Part shown: one piece after another, positions 32,601-44,689 of the stretch
Position numbering within the stretch: position 1 is the first letter of the stretch
Layout: every line of letters starts with the position of its first letter
Source: Dipteris shenzhenensis
Taxonomy: Eukaryota > Polypodiophyta > Polypodiopsida > Gleicheniales
DNA length: 64,000 nt
Reading direction: 5' to 3' (one strand)
NCBI GenBank assembly: GCA_047967505.1
Contig: CM106538.1
The notes under the pieces: generated by a model
Told to the model about the DNA's origin: nothing
Databases searched by the model: none
Seen by the model: only the letters and a program-made list of their open reading frames with translations
Program-made: the position numbers and the translations under genes

Positions 32601-34678
32601 TGAATCTTCTAAGTGAGTCGGGCACTGAGGATTTTGATGTAGAGATCCTCGACCTCGGGAAAAGAAGTCGTGCCACCTCGGACCCCTCTCCAAACCATGG
32701 ACCGGGCCGCCCCAGGAAGAAGGTGTCCTTCTTAGAGCCGTCAGATGCTGAGATGGCAGACCCACCAACAGAGAAGACTAAAAGATCTCGCAGGAGTAAG
32801 TGGTCACCCTCGGATTTTCCCATCGGCTCAGGGCAAGAGGACTATTCGGTCGTTCAGGACCTTGCTCATCGGTCTTTGAGCATCACACTCCCTCAACTAA
32901 TAGCATTAAGCCCTAAGGTGAGACGTGGGTTGCAGCAAGGTCTCTCAACAAGGAAGAGCAAGAAAAAGGGAAAGGTACGAGAGGTATCTTCTATCTCTGA
33001 AGAAATTGATCGGCACCCACATACAGTAGATGTCATCATAGATAATTGCCGTGTCAAAAATGTGTGTGTTGATGGGGGAGCTGCATGTAATATCATGGTG
33101 CCCCGAATCATGAAGAAATTGAATTTGAAATGTACAAGGCATTCCTCCACTCGAATCAAGGTAGCAGATGGTCGACGACTCTCCACCATGGGAGTCATTG
33201 AGGATTTGCCCATCACTGTCAATCGGTTGACCACCACTGTTAATTTCTATGTAGTGGACATTGAAGATATAGGCCGAAGTTACCCAGCCATACTCGGGAG
33301 ACCATGGTTGAGAAAAAGTGATGCAGTCAGCTATTGGAAGACAGGACACATGTCTTTTGGTGCTTCGAAGGAGCAGATCCCAGTGCAACCTGGTGCCATG
33401 GAACCGGAAGAAGAAGAGGAGCATGACAGTGATACTATCTCATCTTCAGTGTCTGAGTCCACGGAAGAATCACACGGGGGGGAGGAATTCTCAGAGGAGG
33501 AAGTTTACATGATGGGGGTGTCTCCGACCCTACCACCTACAGAAAAGATAACAGCTAGTCCTCAACAGCTTGAATCTATGCTTTCCCCAGATCTCACTCC
33601 AAGTGAGAAAGATGAGTTTCTAGAAATGTTCAAAGATTTCCCTGACCTCTTTGCAACTAGCTACCACCACCTTCGCCATGTGACTACCATAGAGCACAAG
33701 ATAGAGCTGAAGCCAGATGCGAAGCCTGTGGCTCAGAAGTATCGGAGATTAGGGCCCCTGCAGACCGATGCTTTGCGCTTAGAGTTGCAGAAGCTTGTAG
33801 AGGCTGGGTTTATTGTTCCGGTTCACAATACTGAATGGGTTTCACCAGTGGTAGTCATCCCAAAGAAAAACAACAAGTGGCGGGTCTGCATCGACTATAA
33901 GAAACTCAATGCCGCCACCAAGAGGGATCATCATCCTCTGCCCTTTCAAGACCTCATTCTTGAGAAGGTAAGTGGTCATGAGATGTATACTTTCTGTGAT
34001 GGTTACTCTGGGTTTTATCAAATCAGAATTGCCGAGGAAGATGTGCTTAAAACCACATTTGCCACGCCCTGGGGGACATTTGCATTCAAAGTAATGCCAT
34101 TTGGCCTCACCAATGCTCCTGTTACCTTTCAAAGATTTATGCAGATGGTGTTTGCTCCTTATTTGGGGGATTTCTTGGAGGTGTTTTTAGATGATTTTTG
34201 TATATTCTTGTCACATAAGGAGCACAATCCAGACTGGTCAAAGACCTTCTATATCAATCCTGGGTTTGGTGAGCACACTCTGGCAGGTATTCTTCTCCAG
34301 CAAGGGGAGGATCGGTTCATGTATCCCGTTCGATTTGCTTCTCGACAATTGCTCGACACTGAGCGACGCTATTCAGAGGCCGACAAGCATGCCTTGTCTT
34401 TGGTGTTTTGCATTGAGAAATTTAAGCATTATGTGGCTGGAAAGTCCTTCTTTATACTCACTGGCACTGGTCTTGCAAAGCAGGTTCTTCAATCACCAAA
34501 TCCCATGGGCTAGTTGGCCAAATGGTTGGCAGTTCTACAAGAATATGATTTCTCTTTCAAAATTGTAAAAGGGGGTTGTTCCAACTTGAAGAATGCTTTG
34601 ATTGATTTAGAGGAGTGCCTTGATGTAACCCTTGTAGCAGCTTCTGAAGGAAAGGAGAAAGTAGTCAAAATCTTGTAG
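32600..34678 (+). pseudogene. G1 pol: protease, RT and degenerate RNase H
   Basis: A 637-residue frame with a TAG at 34511-34513, then open again to 34678. The protease has V-D-G-G-A-A-C-N-I-M and later I-L-G-R-P-W-L. RT has W-V-S-P-V-V-V-I-P-K-K, R-V-C-I-D-Y-K-K-L-N, M-P-F-G-L-T-N-A-P and the catalytic F-L-D-D. After S-H-K-E-H (about 34220) the frame jumps to P-D-W-S-K-T-F, so roughly 120 residues of thumb and connection, by family comparison, are deleted. In the RNase H segment the catalytic positions read I-N-P-G (Asp lost), D-K-H-A-L (Glu lost) and L-T-G-T-G (Asp lost), so it should be inactive. Confidence 0.88.
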
Positions 34679-34689
34679 ATACCACCATA

Positions 34690-35516
34690 CCAAGGATCCC
34701 CAACTTGTATCCGCAGAGATAGTAGGCGCTACACCCTCCTTGATGGGGTGTTGTACTGTCAAGGCATGGATGGGGTACTCAGACGGGCCATTGATGCAGA
34801 TGGTGCCTGGATGGATTTTGTGGAGGCCACTATGCCAGTGACTATACAGCTAAGAAGATTTTACATGCTCGATACTATTGGCCGACCTTGTTCAAGGATG
34901 TCACTTTGTATTGCAAAACCTGTGAACCATGTCAATTCTTTGGTAGGAAGGATTTGCGTCCTGGGCAACATCACCCAGTAATGTCCATCCATCCGTTTCA
35001 GAAGTGGGGAATAGATTTTGTCGGGCCCTTGCCCATGACTGCCCGCAAAAAGAAGTATCTTTTGGTAGCCACTCAGTACGTCACTAAGTGGGCTGAAGCT
35101 ATCACCCTCTCTGCTGCAAATGGCAAGGCAATTTCAAATTTCATATTTGAACGTATCTGCACAAGGTTCGGGACACCCATGGAGATAGTCTCTGACCATG
35201 GGAGTCCATTCTTAAATGAAGCAGTGGAGTTACTCATGGATCGCATGGGCATTGATCATCACACTTCTAGCATCTATTATCCAGCATCCATGGGTCAAAA
35301 ACAGAGCGGACCAATGGCCTCCTTTGTAAAACCATGGGAAAAATGGCCGCAGGGAATAGGAGCCAATGGGATCACAAGGTCACTGAAGCCGTGTGGGCTT
35401 ACAACATCACTCATAAAACATCTACAGGTCACACTCCTTTTGAGTTGGTGTATGGTACTGAGGCAGTTTTACCACTAGAGATAGAGATTCCGGCCTTGAG
35501 ATTGGCACAGGAATAG
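34690..35516 (+). pseudogene. G1 integrase (frameshifted)
   Basis: The HHCC zinc domain is visible as G-G-H-Y, I-L-H-A-R-Y-Y-W-P and Y-C-K-T-C-E-P-C, split between two frames near 34870. The catalytic core follows with D in W-G-I-D-F-V-G-P and D in V-S-D-H-G-S-P-F. The third acidic residue (E in T-E-R-T-N-G) is in another frame because of an A-run indel near 35300. The end reads F-E-L-V-Y-G-T-E-A-V-L-P-L-E. Integrase inserts the cDNA in the genome. This copy is broken. Confidence 0.88.
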
Positions 35517-35880
35517 AGGATGACAGAAGATGAACATGTAGAGGCTAGATTGGTACAACTTGAGAAGTTAGATGAGACCCGACGCCTTGCACTACACCAA
35601 ACAGAGATCCAAAAGAATCGACAAAAGGCCCGATTGGATGCTAAGATTCGCAAGGGATGGGAAGAGACTTTGCTGAGGGGGATGTTGTGCTATGCTTTGA
35701 TAACAGATTGGACCACCAAATGGATAAGAAGTTTCTGCCACTGTGGGCTGGTCCATACAAAGTCATCAAAGAACGTAGCAATGGGTCTGCACAAGTTCAG
35801 GAGCTACATGAACCATATGGCAAGAAGGTGATCAACAAGCGTTACCTCAAGCCTTTCTTTGTGCGTGATGGGCCCAGGCA
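35517..35880 (+). pseudogene. G1 integrase C-terminal tail
   Basis: After a TAG at 35514-35516 the tail continues with R-L-V-Q-L-E-K-L-D-E-T-R-R and, in the next frame, F-L-P-L-W-A-G-P-Y-K-V-I and K-R-Y-L-K-P-F-F. This is the usual small C-terminal domain of plant Gypsy integrase. No chromodomain follows. Confidence 0.75.
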
Positions 35881-35903
35881 TGGAAATGCTGTGCATTCCC
35901 TGC

Positions 35904-35918
35904 CTGGGGGGGGGGAAC
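35904..35918 (+). other. Polypurine tract of G1
   Basis: A run of G followed by AAC lies directly before the 3' LTR start TGTTATGG at 35919. Expected primer site for plus-strand DNA. Confidence 0.85.
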
Positions 35919-36909
35919 TGTTATGGATAAAATTGTCTAAGGAAAAAGGCATTAATATGTATGTGTGTTTGTATATGTGGCAATAGTATAATAAAATATG
36001 GTGTGCATAGGGCCCAAGGTTGAGGTGGTAGGGCATGACCATGTGCCACCCTTCCATGTAAGAGGACCCATAAGGTGTGTTGTACATAATCCATGATAGT
36101 AATATTATAAAATGCAAGGTGGCATGGCTCCTCCATGTGCCACCCCTCCACCTAGACTGCATTTAGTGAGATATGGCTCAAAGTCCATGGGAGAAGCAAT
36201 ATAAAATAGGTGGAGATGGCTATTATATTGAGTTATTCCCTCCATATGGGATAGGCCCATGTGGGGGAGGTATAGAAGGTCTAAGAGAGCAAGTTAAATA
36301 ATGGGGAAAGTAGGATGAGGTGGCAAGATTACTTGTGCCAGCCCTCCACTTGTCCTCCTAGAGGTTTGAACATATTATAAAATTGGAAAGAGACCAAGGG
36401 AGTATCATAGACTTGAGATATGGGGCTTGATTTATGTGGAAAATTGAGGCAAAGGGTTGTCGCACACAATTGAGAGTGCGTAACCACCTAGCTCACATGG
36501 GAGACTTTTCCACACACACCATGCATGTGGGAGGAGACATTAATGTGGAGAGACCCCCTCTTTTGACTATAAAAGGAAGGGGCTATTCCTTGATGAGACA
36601 CGCTCATTCTTGTAAAGCCACCTAGCTAGTATTTTGATATTTCCTCTCATCCCTTTCTTTCAAATAAAGTATGGTTCTCTTCCCTTGATGTCTCCATCTC
36701 TACATTCCTCCTCCTACCACGTACATGCTTCTCTTCCCCCTCTCCTTTTCCCCTTGTGTCATAGTCTCCCTCTTCCTTCCCTCCATTTCTAATTCCTTTT
36801 TCCCTCCTATGACAACCGTTCGCTCTCATGATCTCCTTTTCTCCATGGCCCTTGAGCGTCGCCATGCCTAGCCTCTAGCCTCTGGTCTCAGTTTCTTTTC
36901 TGGCTAATA
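35919..36909 (+). repeat. 3' LTR of G1 (full length)
   Basis: 991 bp from TGTTATGG to CTAATA. It keeps the 71 bp missing from the 5' LTR and is followed by the GTGC target duplication and satellite. Confidence 0.93.
36568..36574 (+). promoter_or_regulatory. TATA box of the G1 3' LTR
   Basis: TATAAAA followed by GGAAGGGGCTATTCCTTGAT. The related G3 LTR has the same arrangement (TATAAAAGGAGGGGCTATTC on the minus strand near 49180-49197), so this is the family core promoter. Confidence 0.75.
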
Positions 36910-37862
36910 GTGCAAAGAGGTACCCCAATCCGATAAGCACTTGTTCGAATAACTCTTCTAGGACCGTGTTTTTTGACGGTTGTGCATGACGCTAAGGCAA
37001 AAACGGTATTTAATTCTCCCTTCACCATGCAAAGCATATGAAATGGGCACAATACTTTGCATGAGCCTCAAAAGTGGTGGTATTGAGTTACATTCAAAGT
37101 ACTACACCATCTGATAAGCACTTGGTTGGATAATACACCTAAAAGCGTATTTTTTTATGGTTGTGCATGACATTGAGGCACAAATGGTGTTTAATGCGTG
37201 ATATACCATGCAAAGCATATCCGATGGGCACAATACTTTGCACGCACCTCAACCTAGGTGTTATTGAGTTGCAGCAAAGTGGCATGTCCGTCCGATAAAT
37301 ACTTGATCAGATAACACACCTAGGAGCGTGTTTTTAAACGAATGTGCTTGACACTAAGGCAAAAACGGTATTTAAAGCTCAATTGACCATGCAATGCATA
37401 TCCGATGGGTAAAACACTTTACCTGCACCTCAACCTAGGTGGTATTAACTTGTTTGCAAAGAGGCACACCCATATGATAAGTACTTGGTTGTATAACACA
37501 CCTAAGGGCGTGTTTTTTTATAGATGTGCATATCACTAGGGAAAAAAAGGTGTATAATGCATGATCGACCATGCAATGCATATCTGATGGTCATAATACT
37601 TTGCACACACCTCAACCTAGTTGAACTTGACTTGTGTGCAAAGTGGAGCCCCCATTTGATAAGTACTTATTTGAATAACACACCTAGGACCGTGTTTTTT
37701 ATGGTTGTGTATCACACTGAGGCACAAATGGTGTTTAATGCATGATATACCATGCAAAGCATAGCCGATGCGCACAATACTTTGCATGCACCTCAACGTA
37801 GGTGTTATTGAGTTGCATGCAAAGTGGCATGTCCATCTTATGAGTACTTTATCGGATAACTT
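36910..37862 (+). repeat. Satellite array, block 3 (right of G1)
   Basis: About five monomers of the same satellite resume in phase after G1 and stop abruptly at CGGATAAC, where single-copy-like AT-rich DNA begins. These edge monomers are more diverged and do not keep the A-B-C order strictly. Confidence 0.9.
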
Positions 37863-38009
37863 CTCCCACCAATAAATTAAGTACTAATTAAAAATTATAA
37901 TAAATAAGTAGATTATTAAAAAGAAACTAATATTTATGTAATTGTTGCTGCTGTAGCTTATTTGTAAAGGACTCTCACAAAGGAGATAGCTATAGATTTT
38001 GTTCCAGGG

Positions 38010-39707
38010 ATGGATGTGATTTTATGTAGCAAAAGAGAAGTAGTTGCATTTGCTACAATCCATGATAGTGATCCCAATTCAGTTTGCCACTTTCAAAGAC
38101 TTGGCGAAGATAAGGTGGCAGTTACTGTATCAAAGATTCTTAGCGCACATGTTGAGCTAAAGTATAAATGTGAAGATATGGAAACACTTGGAGATGTTAT
38201 GCCCTACAATACATCCAACAAATCATTTATAGCATGGGACAAAGATGAGACTTAAGTAACAGACATTATCAAGAATACAAAGTGCACCACCTTGGATTTT
38301 ACTATAGGGGACATTTTACAAATGAGATCATTTGCAAATAAGACTATAGCAAAAGGTGAAGTATTGGGATTCGAACAAGTGGAGCAATGGTCATTTGCAC
38401 AAATGAGGATTCTAAAAGTCACTGATGATGGTATGGTTGATAACATAGCATCCTTATGTGATCCCTACTATGAGGTAGGCAAGAATATGGGATGGAGCAT
38501 GCAATTTTTAAACATGAGAAAGAGCCACATGGTTTTCAATGATAAAGACAAGGTATACTACAATATCAAAGGACCTAAAAAGCATGCCCATGTGCTAGGA
38601 TCTATCACTTCAAACATGGATGATTTCAATGTACTCAATTATAGAAGTGACATCTTATCTGGAGTGGATGAGTTCATTGGTTTCGAGAAACAAAATGATT
38701 TTAGAAGCGAAGCCTTATCTGGGGTGGATGAATTCTTGCATAGTGAGAAGGGCAAAGATTTCAATAGCGATGTCTTGTCAAGTGTGGATGAGTTCATGCA
38801 TATTAACAAACCTAGTGTCAATCAAGCTTGTGGATTTGTGAAAGCCATGCAAGATGTCCCAATGAGTGATGTTCTCTCAGGAGTGGAAGAGTTTCAAGGT
38901 TCTCAATACTCTTGTAGAATATTGAATTCATTGTATGGTCCTAAGAGTATGCTAAAAACGAGGATGAGATCAATAGAGGATTATTCAATATTTAACTTTG
39001 ATTGTGATATGGCCAAGGATGCAACGACCAATCATGGATGCTTGGTTACAAACAAATGTGAGGAGAAGAAGTGCATAAATACAGATAACAACGTGCACAA
39101 GGAACAAAAACGGTCATACATATGCATGAAGAGAAAGCTAATCCAAGCAGATCCACAAAAGCAACCAAAGAGGAAGAGAGTAATGAAGGAGGAGAACATG
39201 TTAAATGCATTGGGACATCTATGTTGCAAGCGAAGATGTATGCACTTCATTGATCTTGCAGACATCAAGGAATATAGAGGACATGTGTGGCAAAGAAGAG
39301 GAAGCGAAAGAAATGAATACCTTCTCACAAGTCTCTCTTGCTTTCTTCAGAATGGCAATAAAAGGCTAAGTTCAAGACTTGCAAATGGAAAAAAGATTTG
39401 CAATAAGGCATATCGCAATATTATTGGATTATCCCATGGTACATATTGGGATTTAGTCACCAAGGCGAAGGGTGGCAAGAAATTTAGCATTCACAATAAT
39501 AGAGGAAGGTCCAAATCAAGAATCTCAACTGTCAGGGTAGCAGCAATTTCGCAAGACTTCATACATGAAAATGATTTACCTCAACCCCATATATCTACCA
39601 AACTCCCTAACAGTGATGCGATCATTGAAATGCACCTTCTAATGTGGGTATCTATGATGACATCGCATAGTATGAAGAATGGGTCATTTACAATATCTTT
39701 CCTTTAG
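38010..39707 (+). pseudogene. Transposase-like gene with LSGVDEF repeats, one internal stop
   Basis: Two frames in the same phase are separated by a single TAA at 38253-38255. The first (81 aa) resembles the Transposase_23 (TNP1/En/Spm-type) domain: V-V-A-F-A-T-I, R-L-G-E-D-K-V-A-V-T-V and F-I-A-W-D. The second (from M at 38292, 471 aa) has an N-terminal segment, then four L-S-G-V-D-E-F-like motifs at residues 122, 142, 162 and 195, the first three exactly 20 residues apart. An NLS-like P-K-R-K-R-V is at about 292. A C-terminal region has C-C-K-R-R-C (311-316) and G-K-K-I-C-N-K-A-Y-R-N-I-I-G-L, resembling the N-terminal part of some DDE-type transposase proteins. No DDE core follows. It could be a TE relic or a domesticated gene. 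A possible splice acceptor (TTGCTGCTGTAG) lies near 37945-37956. Confidence 0.6.
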
Positions 39708-40559
39708 TGTTGCTATCAAAGAAATATTTTTTGGTTCTTTCAAAGTTAGATATAAATTTAAATAATTGTAGTGGGGTGGTAGTTTATATATACTCATTAA
39801 GTTTTTTCTTAGGAGATACTTTTTTGAAATTTTACTAAACATATGCAAGATCACTAAAATAGTTGTCTTGAATTACTTTAAAGCTATTTCATTAACCAAA
39901 GTTGAAGGAAAAATATTCGCATACTTTAATAGATATATAATCACAATGTTAGTAATTACGTCTTAGCATGCTTAAGTGACATGCTCTTATGCATTTTAGC
40001 ACATAGGGAATAGCATAGGTAAGATGATGAATCCCATGAGAAACAGAAGCTTTTAAAATTTTAATGTACATGTTCATTTAGATATTCTATCATGATTACT
40101 ATGCATGCTAGACTATAACTTACCAATTGTATTCCATTATATAGAATTATTATAAAAGCATGTTTCTTAGAATTTCTCTAGCTCGTCATAGAATTTTTCA
40201 TTTCAAAAGTCTATTTCTCAACTGCTCTCCTAGAAAACCACTCATCTTCCACATTACTTATTCCCAAGGCACCCAAAAACAAGAAATTATCTCTCTTCTT
40301 GATTTCTAGACTCTATTTGAGGGTAGCTATTTTAATGCCACATGTGATTTCAACTCTGTGAATGGATTATGCATGGATGGATTGGACCCTTGAAGTCTAA
40401 ATACTTTCCTAAAGAGGATTGGCAGCATGTATTCAAGTGTGCACAACCACCACCTTGTAATAAGGCCAAGTGAATTGATGTGAAGCTGCAATTTTTAGAA
40501 GAATTTATGTTGTTGCACTAGAAATTCTATCAAGATGCCCCAAAGGAACAATGAGATTG
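39708..40559. other. AT-rich unassigned sequence
   Basis: No frame or motif seen. It may contain the 3' region or an intron of the transposase-like gene. Confidence 0.35.
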
Positions 40560-41152
40560 GACAATTTTCAGCAAAGAGCTTTGCAATTGGAAAGCGTGAA
40601 TCTTCTCCAATCAAAGTTAACTTGGTGCACTTTGCGGAGTACGCATGGTGGAGTTTGTAGAGAAGCATGGTGATTCAGAGGGCATGATATTCAAGTGGGA
40701 GGAGAAAGAGACGAGACTCAAAAGTGGTGTCTCACAGGAGTATCAAGAAAAAAAGTCAACAGCTTCCATGAAAGTCCCTTCATCGACAACTAAAACCAAT
40801 GAATCTCTTTTATGACTACTAGAGGATTACTATTGAAAAGATTGTTTTTGAGCATGCTGAAATATGGAAGGATGAATTGGGTAAGCTTATTCACATGATT
40901 GATTTAGTGCAAAATCAAATGGAAACAAGTAGAATATTTCTTATTAAAGCAAATAAATACTTAGAGGAGTGCTCTTTGGAACTCCAATATGCTGAGGGGA
41001 TCTCTTGCAAAGCATTGGATATCTCTAAGATTCAAGAATCCCTCCAAGAACTAAAGAAAGCAGGTACAGTAGCTTGTGATGAGCCATTGTCTAAAGTAGA
41101 TGCACTATACTCTCAGAAAGATCTACAAGCTTTGCTAATACTAAATTGTTAA
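40560..41152 (+). pseudogene. Possible gene remnant, unknown
   Basis: The plus strand has broken open stretches (around 40560-40780, with F-S-A-K-S-F-A-I-G-K and K-V-N-L-V-H-F-A-E-Y) followed by a 91-codon frame at 40877-41152 rich in Leu, Glu and Lys with heptad-like spacing, which may form a coiled coil. No family recognised. It may continue the transposase-like gene. Confidence 0.3.
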
Positions 41153-42299
41153 TGGAAACTTATGCCCCTAAAATGCAAGGACTCCTTCCATTTGGTGGAT
41201 GTCTCAAGTAATTGACATGAATGAGGATTACTGGTGACTCAATTTTGGTGATATGACAACTAAGAGGAGGTACTTGTTATGGTCATGGTAGAGTCATTTG
41301 AATAAGGTTTGTTGGTGACTCAATGTTGGTAATCCAAAAACTAAGAGGAGATTGGTAATCCAAACTAGTTATGGTCAATGTGGGGGTGACTTGATTAAGC
41401 ATTTCTAGTGACTCAATGTTGGTAAGAGGAGAGTATCAGGTGTTGAATTGGCATATGAGATACTATGGGAAGCAGGGTTATGGCTAATTTGTTGGCCTGG
41501 TAGCCATTCTTTGGCCCCATTGCCCAAAGGATAAAGCCCACTACTATCTACAATTTTGAGCATTTCATGTTCAATCAATGCTTGAGGCTTTTTAAAGCCC
41601 AACAATCTTTGTATTAGAACACAAATTTTCAAGCTAAATTCGAGTGAAAAATATATCTTTATGATGAAAGGCATCAAACCAAAGATTGAGATTTTGAAAG
41701 ATTTGGCCAAACTAGCAATTTAGTTACCATGGTTGGTAGTTTTAGGGGTAAGGAAAACTCATCTCTGTGTGTTAGCTAGTTGCTAGCCTGGGCTATCTTA
41801 GGTAACGTTGAACTTAGGAAATAATGATGAGACTCGACCATGGATTCTTCGTGTGAGGACTAAGACTTTCCATGGATTTGCCTTCTTACTATATGATGAC
41901 TTATCCAAACGTTTTAGTCTATGTAAACACCGTAAGAGGTGGCAACATAGGGGAGCATTGCTATAGAATCAAATAGTTTATGTTGACAAACTGCCATAAT
42001 TCCCTTCCACTACTTGTAGTTTATAGTCTATGTGTCATTGTCATGGTGAATCCTCAAATGAGCATGCCTTCCATGGAATTCTCCCTTAATTATTTCTGGC
42101 ATATGTTAAGAAGTTAATGGGTGGCTTAAGGACACAAACCTTGACATTTTGATGAAAATATGACTATACATTAGTGTGTGTGAAATATGAACATTCGCGT
42201 ACAGAGCATGATGTTGCAAACGATCATAGTTCATATAGATGCTTACTCAAGTAAGAGTGGGATGTGGGAAAAGGCAACTTGGCATCCCATGCCTATTTA
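41153..42299. other. Unassigned sequence with short direct repeats
   Basis: Near 41230-41430 a GTGACTCAATGTTGGTAA-type phrase and an AACTAAGAGGAG phrase recur several times. This could be 5' untranslated or LTR sequence of the G2 element, but no LTR pair is visible. The minus-strand frame 41405-41710 has no recognisable motif. Confidence 0.35.
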
Positions 42300-42960
42300 C
42301 ATAGGCAGATTACCACATCTATAACCATCCAATTGGGAAGGAGATCCGATCTCCCATGTGGAGCAATTTGAACAAATATGCAAAGCATTCAATGCTCCTA
42401 GAGATCTAGAAATGGTTAATATATTCAGCCTCAGCCTAGATGGCAAGACAAGCCAATGGTACAAGGCCCTCAACCCAGAGGAGAAAGTCAACTGAGAGGT
42501 GTTACAGAAAGCCCCTTCATTATAGGCTTTGCCCCTAGTGGTCATAAGTGGAGCTCGATTAGTCAGTTATATCAAGTGAAATATATTGATAAGGAATCCC
42601 TCCGAGACTATATCACTAGGATCAAACACCTCAATTCCTGTTGCAAACCGCATGAGAGGATGAGCGACGAATGAGACTATTGCCACGCTTCCTCATGGGA
42701 TTGGTGGACCCGAAGCTACATGACCACTTAATTGTTATGAATCCCACTTCCTTTGAACTCTGCAGTAAAGTAGTTATCTGTATAAGTGATAATATGATGG
42801 ATAAGGACATCAAGGACAAGACTACAACTCCATCCAAGGTATCACAATCGCTAAGGTCTTCCATTATGGAGACTACCAAGAAGGAGGACAAAGGGTCTAA
42901 AGGTTTAGATATGGGTGAGCTAGCCTCTAGTCTATTGAATCATTTGGGCCAGTAGTGGAG
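42300..42960 (+). pseudogene. G2 gag
   Basis: Capsid-type sequence H-V-E-Q-F-E-Q-I-C-K-A-F-N-A-P, then F-S-L-S-L-D-G-K-T-S-Q-W-Y-K-A-L, near 42355-42475, is typical of retrotransposon gag. Stops and frame changes follow. A knuckle remnant C-F-K-C-Q-W-P-H-F near 43530 has lost its last Cys. Confidence 0.75.
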
Positions 42961-44689
42961 GTCAAGAACCTCCTAGGAACCACCAAGTAACTCCCACTTA
43001 TTCCCTATAAGGGACAATGTTTTGTGTGGGGTATGCAATGGCAATAATGATACCTTTCAATGCCAATTTCCAAAGGTCCTTCCCCAATTGATCTACTAGT
43101 CGAGGCCCCACCTAGGCCTAATAGCCCCACCCAACCTGATGAATGCACAAGGATCCCCTCTAGCCAATCCAGGGTAATATAGGACATGAGATGCTCCATT
43201 ACCACCACCCATACTAGGTCTGCAACTGCCCCCACTTCGTATAACTCCAATAAACCAAATATTGGTGGAAGAACTACCTAATGATTGGGAGGAGGTAGAA
43301 CATGATCATAGTAGACATCCCACCTATCACCCTTATGAGGGGGGAAGTGGCATCAAACACTACCTCTTACATGAGGATCAACATGTTCCAGTGTTCCAGA
43401 CAATGCCCGTGGCTACAAGGGCAAGAGACATGAGCTCCTTGGCATGAAGGCCCCGATTCAATTATACATGTTAGGGTCCACACAAAGCAAGTGAATGCCC
43501 ATATAAGGGTGCAAGAAACCCTCCTCTCTCATGTTTTAAATGCCAATGGCCACATTTTTTAAAGGACTATCCATATAGGATCTTACCCTTGTGGTTTTGC
43601 CCACAACAAGTCCCATGCCCTTGTGTGCTGGAGTGGAGAATTTATTCAAGGATTGCCCCCTAAAAAGCCCAGTGACTCCAGCCACCCTGACCAAGAGCAC
43701 TAGCATCAATTTACTAAGTATTGAATAGGGTCACCTTGCAGTAGTGCCCTTGAAGGCCATCACAAGGATGTAGGAAAGGGCCATAGGCAAGGAGATGAAG
43801 AAGTAGCAAGGAAGGACAAAAAATCCACATTGCAAATTCGAGAGGCATGCCCAAGCCCTCGTGTAGACCAAGAAGGTCACCATGGTGGTCGAAGGCATGA
43901 ATCAGGGCTTATCCAAGATGGTTTAGATGAGAAGACATCCACCCTTTCCACCTCCTCTACCTCTGGACGAGTCCCTTCCCTAGACAATTCGAGGTATGCT
44001 CCCATACCTGGATGTAAATAAGCCAATGGGGGCCCAAGGCCTCACATCTCCAACCCCTCATAAGGGAACATATCCCGACCCAGCCTTAGAGAGACAATGC
44101 TTAATAGATTCTTAGAACTTGGTGCAAGAATGTCAAGAGAAGTTTGAGCATAGACTCAAGGTCAACAGAGGGTCAGAGACCACCATCCACCCTAATCACC
44201 TAACCACTCATAGGTGAGAAAAGGCACTTAGGGTGCTAGAGAGAGTGGAAGAAGAGAAACCTCCTAGCCCTAATAACTCAGGGTTAATGCAATGGATGTT
44301 CTAAGAGGACCCTATGCTGCAAACCCTATGCAACTTAATGCAATGGATGTTCCAAGAAGACCCTATGTTGCAAAACCTAAGAGAGGAAGGAGACCTTTAT
44401 GGCTTGGAGGAGCCTCTATCGATGGGGAGAGAGACCCCCAAGGAACCTTGTGATATTGCCAGGTTAGTGGCCTTCCTCTCCACATAGGTCAAGATGCCAA
44501 TTGCATCCTTGTTAAGAGGGAACCCTCTCCTATGGCGAGACCTCTCAAGATGGATGAACATGCAATTCTTGTCCCACCAACCCTGAAGACAACCAACCAC
44601 AGGAGGAGAGCCAAAACCTACCCAAGGTTCCCATCAATAAGTTAGGCTAGTACTTTGGAGGGGATGACACTAATGCAGCTATCCCCATA

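Larger units (their letters stand above)
28436..36909 (+). mobile_element. Young Ty3/gypsy retrotransposon G1 with a 5' RNase H
   Basis: An 8474-bp element inserted in the satellite, with LTRs of 920 and 991 bp that differ by about 8 substitutions over 920 bp plus one 71-bp deletion. Order: 5' LTR, tRNA-His PBS, structured repeats, leader protein, RNase H, CCHC knuckle, small ORF, gag, protease, RT, degenerate RNase H, integrase, C-terminal tail without chromodomain, G-rich polypurine tract, 3' LTR. The non-chromodomain tail and extra RNase H point to the Tat branch, an inference. Despite the near-identical LTRs the coding region has many stops and frameshifts and a deletion in RT, so it was probably mobilised in trans. 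Confidence 0.93.
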
